From Flavobacteriaceae bacterium (GTDB taxonomy: Bacteria > Bacteroidota > Bacteroidia > Flavobacteriales > Weeksellaceae), in NCBI GenBank assembly GCA_031273305.1, contig JAISSC010000088.1, positions 1 through 7,178 of the forward strand: DNA of 7,178 bases, in the 5' to 3' direction. The notes under the pieces were generated by a model. The model searched no databases and had not been told where the DNA came from. It saw only the letters and a program-made list of their open reading frames with translations. A program made the translations under genes and the position numbers. The stretch's first letter is position 1, and every line of letters starts with the position of its first letter. Below, in pieces: positions 6,905 through 7,178 of this stretch.

Positions 6905-7178
6905 CAGCAGACGAAACAGTACTTGAGGCATATAGTAGAAATAAAGTAGGTTATTTTTAAAAATTATTCGCTAACTCATTGATCATTAATTAATTATTTG
7001 TTCATATCAAATAAAAAAAGTAGGCGTATTATTAATGGATAATTATCGCAATTAATAAAAAAGCGTTCAATATTGGGTTAAGAAATAATATTCATTACCT
7101 GTTTTTCACCTGACTTTGACACTTTCAAGAGCCTTGTTTTGTAACTATATAATAGTCAATATTTTATAATTTTTATGA
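6905..7178. other. AT-rich intergenic region upstream of the kinase
   Basis: No gene is supported here. The stretch is strongly AT-rich with stops in all frames. It holds an inverted repeat at 6994-7014 and a small one, ACTAT/ATAGT, at 7144-7156. An ATG on the plus strand at 7175-7177 could be the start of a divergent gene that lies outside the window, but the window ends one base later. If so, this is a divergent promoter region. The only plus-strand -7-like string, TGACTTTG at 7111-7118, has no matching -33 box. Confidence 0.5.
6994..7014. repeat. Perfect 7-bp inverted repeat, possible operator
   Basis: TTATTTG (6994-7000) and CAAATAA (7008-7014) are exact reverse complements around a 7-base loop. 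It lies about 90 bases upstream of the kinase -7 box. The stem has one G-C pair and no T tract follows it on the reading strand, so it is not a terminator. A regulator-binding site is possible, and chance in AT-rich DNA is also possible. Confidence 0.3.

Noticed and set aside
6892..6960. 22-codon plus-strand reading frame (MYKDTADETVLEAYSRNKV...)
   Set aside because: It has an ATG and looks somewhat protein-like, but it lies over the kinase -7 box on the other strand and is too short to support.
7111..7118. Plus-strand TGACTTTG as a -7 box for a gene starting at 7175
   Set aside because: The second base departs from consensus and there is no TTG at the right distance upstream.
1..7178. CRISPR arrays, tRNA or rRNA genes, insertion sequences
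   Set aside because: No regularly spaced repeats, no cloverleaf-like segments in the gaps and no transposase-like reading frame were found.

Overview
This window looks like chromosomal DNA of a Bacteroidota bacterium, most likely Flavobacteriales. I base this on the low G+C, on promoter boxes of the Bacteroidota type (TAnnTTTG) in front of the genes instead of E. coli-like boxes, on the lack of clear Shine-Dalgarno sequences, and on the overall look of the helicase and the sugar kinase. A species cannot be named from the sequence alone.

All recognisable genes lie on the minus strand, so transcription runs from right to left. From the right there is an AT-rich intergenic stretch (6858-7178) holding a promoter, then a BadF/BadG-type N-acetylglucosamine kinase (6857-6000). 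Next comes a short gap with a very good Bacteroidota promoter (5983-5956) and a decayed XRE-type helix-turn-helix regulator gene (5922-5764). It is followed by a fused N6-adenine DNA methyltransferase, probably a type IIG restriction-modification enzyme with an N-terminal PD-(D/E)XK-like nuclease (5753-3297). Only 22 bases further on is a RecB/AddA-type UvrD helicase-nuclease (3274-167). The last 166 bases hold no convincing gene but contain nested inverted repeats.

The main result of the hunt is the broken regulator in the gap between the kinase and the methyltransferase. Read in one frame it carries the signature of the small controller proteins that often sit before Bacteroidota restriction genes. 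It has a TTG where ATG is expected, an in-frame stop at codon 10, changed conserved residues and an apparent in-frame loss of the last helices. The restriction cassette therefore seems to have kept its promoter and lost its regulator. Cassette and helicase probably share a transcript, which would couple a DNA-cutting/modifying enzyme to a break-processing enzyme. Other points are the strongly mosaic base composition of the methyltransferase gene, a 7-base direct repeat at both edges of the cassette, and the absence of an AddB partner beside the helicase. I do not see a wholly new system: this is best read as a restriction-modification cassette with a dead controller, placed between two housekeeping-type genes.
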